A stretch of 64,000 nucleotides of DNA from Saccharopolyspora erythraea (GTDB lineage: Bacteria > Actinomycetota > Actinomycetes > Mycobacteriales > Pseudonocardiaceae): the NCBI RefSeq assembly GCF_018141105.1, contig NZ_CP054839.1, positions 558,001-622,000 of the forward strand, given 5' to 3'. The translations under genes and the position numbers were made by a program. Below, in pieces: positions 60,112-64,000 of the stretch. The notes beneath the pieces are model-generated. The model searched no databases and was not told the origin of the DNA. It saw only the letters and a list, made by a program, of their open reading frames with translations. Each line of letters opens with the position of its first letter. The first letter of the stretch is position 1.

Positions 60112-60319
60112 CGGCAGCAAGCCCGCCTGACGGCAGACGGGCTGGACATCGGCCGGTTGTGCCCGTGTGACACCGGCCGGTACCGCCCGCTGCCCATCGG
60201 CCCGTTCTGCCCTGGCACGAGAAGGACGCCTGGTGGCGGCGGTTGCGTCAATTCCCCTCCGCCGGTTCAGCCGCTCGGCTAAGTTCCTCCGTCGGTCGAA
60301 GATCGCGTGAGAGGTAGTC

Positions 60320-61135
60320 GTGACGTATCCACCGCAGCAGCAGGGGCCGTACGGTCAGCCCGGCCAGCCCCAGGGGTATCCGCAGCAGCCCGGGTTCCCG
60401 CAGTCCGGGCCGCAAGCCGTGCCGGGGCAGGCGTGGGGAGCGCCCCAGTTCGGCCAGGCCGGCGCCGGATACCCGCCCCCGCCGGGCCAGGTCCCACCGG
60501 GCCAGGTCCCACCGGGCCAGGTGCCGCCCGGCCAGGTGCCGCCCGGCCAGGTCCCGCCGGGCCAGGTCCCGCCGCAGGGCCAGGGGTTCGGCCCGCCGCC
60601 GGTGCCGCCCCAGCCGTCCAAGGGCGGCGGTGGCGCGATCGCGGCGAAGATCATCAGCGCGGTGGTGGCCGTCGCCGTGCTCGGCCTGGTCGTGCTGGGC
60701 ATCAACATGGTCAGCGGCAGCGGTGCCCCCGAGGCCGGTGAGTGCCTCAACCTCACCAACAACAGCACCGTCAACCCCGACTGGGAGGTCGCGCCCTGCG
60801 GTTCGGCGGACTCCGACTTCGTGATCGCCAAGCAGCTCGGCGGTTCCGACTCGTGCGGGGAGGAGTTCTCCGAGGTCAGCAAGAGCGGGCGCCGCACCAG
60901 CGGCTACACGTTGTGCCTGGTCCCCGACGTCAAGGCCGGCGACTGCATGAACATCCCGCAGTACCTGGGCCTGGAGGAGAAGGTCGCCTGCGGTGACGCT
61001 GACGCGAACATGGAGGTCCTCTCCGTCGAGAACAGCACGGCGGGCGAGTCCGCGTGCGACTACGACCAGGAGTTCCAGTACATCGTCTACAACGAGCCCG
61101 CCCCGGGCCGGACGATCTGCATGAAGCAGGTCTGA
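60320..61135 (+). CDS. Paralogous proline-rich membrane-anchored protein with PPGQV repeats
   Basis: A 271-aa paralogue of the previous gene. The cytoplasmic part contains six exact PGQVP repeats (about residues 55-85) encoded by 15-bp units at about 60481-60573. One membrane helix follows near residues 105-128. The outer domain has AGECLNLTNNST, PCGSADSDFVI, YTLCLVPDVKAGDCM and further paired cysteines. Function is unknown. GTG 60320 has GAGG upstream. Its promoter region shares CCGCTCGGCTARGTT with the paralogue. Confidence 0.75.
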   Translation: MTYPPQQQGPYGQPGQPQGYPQQPGFPQSGPQAVPGQAWGAPQFGQAGAGYPPPPGQVPPGQVPPGQVPPGQVPPGQVPPGQVPPQGQGFGPPPVPPQPSKGGGGAIAAKIISAVVAVAVLGLVVLGINMVSGSGAPEAGECLNLTNNSTVNPDWEVAPCGSADSDFVIAKQLGGSDSCGEEFSEVSKSGRRTSGYTLCLVPDVKAGDCMNIPQYLGLEEKVACGDADANMEVLSVENSTAGESACDYDQEFQYIVYNEPAPGRTICMKQV

Positions 61136-61240
61136 TGCTTGCGTGAGCAAGCTAATGTGGAGGTCAGGGCCCCTCGTGTGATGTCGTGGTGCGCGGTCTC
61201 GCCGCAGCCGGCGGGACCGCTACGAACGGGGAGGGCAAGC

Positions 61241-62836
61241 ATGCCGGAGGAAACCTCGACGGTCCGCGACATCACCAGGGGGCTGCTCCGGCGCCTCGGG
61301 CTCACGACGGTGTTCGGCAACCCCGGCACCACCGAGGTGCCCTTCCTCACCGACTGGCCCGACGACTTCCGCTACGTGCTCGGCCTGCAGGAGTCCGCCG
61401 TGGTCGCGATGGCCGACGGCTACGCGCAGGCCCGCCGCGAGCCGGTGCTGGTCAACCTGCACTCGGCCGGTGGTGTGGGGCACGCGCTGGGCTCGGTGTT
61501 CACCGCCTACCGCAACCGCACGCCGATGATCGTCACCGCTGGGCAGCAGACCCGCTCGCTGATGTTCGGCGAGCCCTTCCTCGGCGCCACCGACGCCGCC
61601 TCGTTCCCGCAGCCCTACGTGAAGTGGAGCTACGAGCCTGCCAGGGCCGCCGACGTGCCCGCCGCGCTGATGCGTGCCTACCAGATCGCGACGCAGCCGC
61701 CGTACGGTCCGGTCTTCGTCTCCATCCCCGCCGACGACTGGGACCAGCCCGGCGTCGAGGTGGCCGACCGCCCGCGCACCCGTGGCTTCGCCGCCGACCC
61801 CGATGCCGTGGCCGAGCTCGCCGAGGCGCTGAACTCCTGCGAACGCCCGGCGTTCGTCGTGGGGCCTGCCGTCGACGGTGACGGCGTGGTCGACGAGATG
61901 GTCCGCCTGGCGGAGAAGGCGCGGGCCGAGGTGTGGGTGAGCCCGATGTCCCCGCGCTGCTCGTTCCCCGAGGACCACCCCGGCTTCGCCGGTTTCCTGC
62001 ACCCCGAGCGCAAGGCGCTCAGCAAGGAGCTCGCCGCCTACGACCTGGTTGTGGTGTGGGGAGCTCCCGCGTTCACCTACCACGTCTACCGGGGCGAGTC
62101 CGATGTGGAGCTGCCCGAGATGTTCGTGGTGCACGACGATCCCGACGTGCTGGCCCGCGCGGCCCGGGGCCGGGGCGTGCTGGGCACGCTGGCGCACTCG
62201 GTCCGGCAGGTGTCGGCGCTGGTCGGCCAGTCCGGCCGGGCGGAGCCGCGGGGCTGCGAGCGTCCGGCCAAGCCTGCGCCGTCCACGCCGATGACCGCGG
62301 CCTACGTCTTCGACACGATCAGCTCGGCGCTGCCCGACGACGCGGCGGTGGTGGAGGAGACCCCGAGCCACCGCAACGACCTGCACGACTACTTCCCGAT
62401 CCGGTCCACCGACGGCGGTTTCTTCACCTGCGCCTCGGGTGCGCTGGGCTACGGCATCGGCGCCGCCGTGGGCGTGGCGATGGCCGACCAGTCGCGGCGG
62501 ACCGTGGCGGTGCTCGGCGACGGCTCCAGCATGTACGGGGTGCAGGCGCTGTGGACCGCGGCGCGCGAGCAGACCCCGGTGACGTTCGTGATCATGGACA
62601 ACTCCCGCTACGCCGCGGTCGCGGTGCTCGGCGAGGCGGCAGGGGGCAGCAAGCTGCCCGGTGTCGAGCTCGGCGGCATCGACTTCGTCGGCCTGGCAGG
62701 CAGCCTCGGCGTCCCGGCGAAGCCGGTGAACACACCCGAGGAGCTCGACGCGGCGCTCGGCGAGGAGTTCGCCACCATGGCCGGGCCGTCGCTCCTGCAC
62801 GTGAAGGTCGACCCGGGGCAGCGCTACCTGTACTGA
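61241..62836 (+). CDS. mdlC: ThDP-dependent decarboxylase, benzoylformate decarboxylase-like
   Basis: A 531-aa enzyme. VFGNPGTTEVPFL has the active-site region Ser/Gly-Asn-Pro-Gly of benzoylformate decarboxylase. LQESAVVAMADGYAQA holds the ThDP Glu. NLHSAGGVGHALG carries the catalytic His. GDGSSMYGVQALWTAAREQTPVTFVIMDN is the ThDP/Mg motif. It probably decarboxylates an aryl 2-oxo acid to the aldehyde, as in mandelate-type degradation. No mandelate genes are adjacent, so the substrate is uncertain. ATG 61241 follows GGGGAGG. Confidence 0.88.
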   Translation: MPEETSTVRDITRGLLRRLGLTTVFGNPGTTEVPFLTDWPDDFRYVLGLQESAVVAMADGYAQARREPVLVNLHSAGGVGHALGSVFTAYRNRTPMIVTAGQQTRSLMFGEPFLGATDAASFPQPYVKWSYEPARAADVPAALMRAYQIATQPPYGPVFVSIPADDWDQPGVEVADRPRTRGFAADPDAVAELAEALNSCERPAFVVGPAVDGDGVVDEMVRLAEKARAEVWVSPMSPRCSFPEDHPGFAGFLHPERKALSKELAAYDLVVVWGAPAFTYHVYRGESDVELPEMFVVHDDPDVLARAARGRGVLGTLAHSVRQVSALVGQSGRAEPRGCERPAKPAPSTPMTAAYVFDTISSALPDDAAVVEETPSHRNDLHDYFPIRSTDGGFFTCASGALGYGIGAAVGVAMADQSRRTVAVLGDGSSMYGVQALWTAAREQTPVTFVIMDNSRYAAVAVLGEAAGGSKLPGVELGGIDFVGLAGSLGVPAKPVNTPEELDAALGEEFATMAGPSLLHVKVDPGQRYLY

Positions 62837-63308
62837 GCCGCACCGCCGATGTCCGCTCACCGGCGTGTTCCGAGGAGCGGCCAGGTAGCCAGGCGGCCAC
62901 TTCGTCGAACCTCTCCAACCTCCGGGCGCAACTTCGGGCCATGTCCGGACGCACCAGGGCAGCCTCTTCCCCGCCACGGGATCGCGTGCAGCGGACGAGC
63001 AGCGCTGCACATGTCATCGGCGCAAGGCTCCCGGCCGAATGGCCATGACCGCATCCGCCGATAGGCCATGCGCTGCCGGGCGCCTTGTCCGCCAGGCCGA
63101 TGCGCATGGAGGCGCGCTACCGACATTCTTGCCGGCAGCGACACCGCCGCCGGCACGAAGAGCAATGCAGGTGCCCTACTCGCGAGTCGGGCCTTGACGT
63201 GCGTAGCGCCGGTGTTTCGAGGCCGAGCGAGTTCACCTCGGCCGGCTGGGACATCCAGCGCGAACCGTCCACGACTGGCAACTCATGCGCCAGAAGGGAA
63301 AACAACGC
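62837..63308. other. 472-bp gap upstream of the DUF418 gene
   Basis: No gene or clear operator was seen. The sequence is less GC-biased in codon periodicity than its neighbours. GCCGGGCG-like short repeats occur without order. Confidence 0.4.
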
Positions 63309-64000
63309 ATGGCAACGGCTACCGCGCCAACCGTGAGGACTGCGTTCCCGCGGTCCAGTTCGGGTCCGCGCATCGGCCAGCTCGACGCGCTGCGCGGGTT
63401 GGCACTCGGCGGGATCCTGCTGGTCAACATCGGCCAGATCATGCACATGTCCGGCATCGTCGACCTCCGCAAGCTCCCCATTCCGCACGTCCTGGACATG
63501 ACCGCGCACCAACGGTTCTTCCCGCTGTTCGCGTTGCTGTTCGGGGTCGGCTTCGGCATCTTCCTGCAGCGTGCGGGGGCCAAGGCGCAGCGGCCCAGGC
63601 TGCTGCTGTTGCGCCGCCTGGCCGCGCTCGCCGTACTCGGTGCTCTGCACCACTTGTTGCAGCCAGGTGAGGCGCTGCTGCCGTATGCGCTGTTCGGCAT
63701 CGTGGTGCTGCTGCCGCTGAGCTGGGTACCGCGCTGGATCAACCTGGCGATCGGACTGACCATGACCGTGGTGCTGACGGTGCTGTTCGGCGGTGGTCTC
63801 CTCCTGGTGCCGGGCCTGCTGGTGACGGGTTTCGCACTGGCCCAGCTGGGTCTTCCGGACGCACTCGACCGGCTCGGCCCGCACCTGCTGACCGCGTTCG
63901 TGGTCGCGGCCGCGGGTTCGGTGGCCGCTTTGATCTGGCAGGAACAGGACCCCCTGAGCGCCGGCTTCACCCCGTCCTCGGCTGTGGCCGGGTTGACCAT
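63309..64000 (+). CDS. DUF418-family membrane protein, 3' end outside window
   Basis: The first 230 residues are visible. After a polar start, GPRIGQLDALRGLALGGILLVNI is the hallmark N-terminus of DUF418/YeiB-like proteins. Several membrane helices follow, with the conserved HQRFFPLFALLFGVGFGIFLQRA loop. Its transport or regulatory role is unknown. ATG 63309 lacks a strong ribosome site. The reading frame remains open to the last base. Confidence 0.85.
   Translation, partial: MATATAPTVRTAFPRSSSGPRIGQLDALRGLALGGILLVNIGQIMHMSGIVDLRKLPIPHVLDMTAHQRFFPLFALLFGVGFGIFLQRAGAKAQRPRLLLLRRLAALAVLGALHHLLQPGEALLPYALFGIVVLLPLSWVPRWINLAIGLTMTVVLTVLFGGGLLLVPGLLVTGFALAQLGLPDALDRLGPHLLTAFVVAAAGSVAALIWQEQDPLSAGFTPSSAVAGLT

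Overview
The window is high-GC actinobacterial DNA with short intergenic gaps, many GTG/TTG starts and ATGA overlaps. Gene content and order fit the Pseudonocardiales, most likely Saccharopolyspora. That assignment is inferred from protein character, not from a search. From about 8.3 to 35.7 kb the order thiE<-/thiO-thiS-thiG, thiD-thiC, def<-/DUF3263-LytR_C, CDC48-type ATPase, pssA, psd, moeA, groEL follows the Mycobacterium tuberculosis Rv0414c-Rv0440 block. This is therefore mainly core chromosome with lineage-specific inserts.

Layout. 0-5.3 kb: sugar and amino-sugar genes (N-acetylglucosamine-kinase-like, SDR, amidohydrolase, SIS-domain protein) and the GntR regulator DasR. A DasR-type operator lies in front of the SIS gene and a 30-bp minisatellite lies upstream of dasR. 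5.5-8.3 kb: a membrane protein and a secreted streptogrisin-type protease. 8.3-18.8 kb: thiamin synthesis under two TPP riboswitches, interrupted by small type VII secretion-like genes, an SseB-like gene and a FUSC transporter. 18.9-26.1 kb: two Uma2 nucleases, def, DUF3263, LytR_C, AAA ATPase, pssA and psd. 26.1-27.3 kb: repeat-rich DNA without a convincing gene. 27.3-35.7 kb: M48 protease, moeA, AIM24, cold-shock protein, Ser/Thr kinase and groEL with two CIRCE operators. 35.8-39.3 kb: cutC, two repeat structures, a GH84 lipoprotein and PspC. 39.4-49.2 kb: SUFU-domain protein, TetR, then a molybdenum-hydroxylase locus (MoxR, VWA, XdhC, S-L-M subunits, CoxG). The large subunit carries the form II signature AYRGAGR. 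49.4-54.2 kb: small secreted protein, menC, a DUF2975/XRE pair, a second SUFU protein and an XPB-type helicase.

54.2-58.1 kb is the most unusual part. A 146/147-bp direct repeat, identical except for one inserted G, contains the promoter and first nine codons of the XPB helicase gene. It brackets 3.6 kb holding a decayed serine-recombinase gene and a compact cargo: two small overlapping genes, a TauD-type oxygenase, a NUDIX hydrolase and a zinc-ribbon/XRE/TPR regulator. I read this as a degenerate integrated element that used the 5' end of a helicase gene as its attachment site. The cargo is the best candidate here for an undescribed system. Just outside the right repeat, a divergent zinc-finger-like/BldC-like pair shares a promoter with helically phased GGCCAA repeats.

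58.6-64 kb: a PH-like membrane protein, two paralogous proline-rich secreted-domain proteins, a benzoylformate-decarboxylase-type enzyme and the start of a DUF418 membrane protein. No rRNA, tRNA or CRISPR array was seen.
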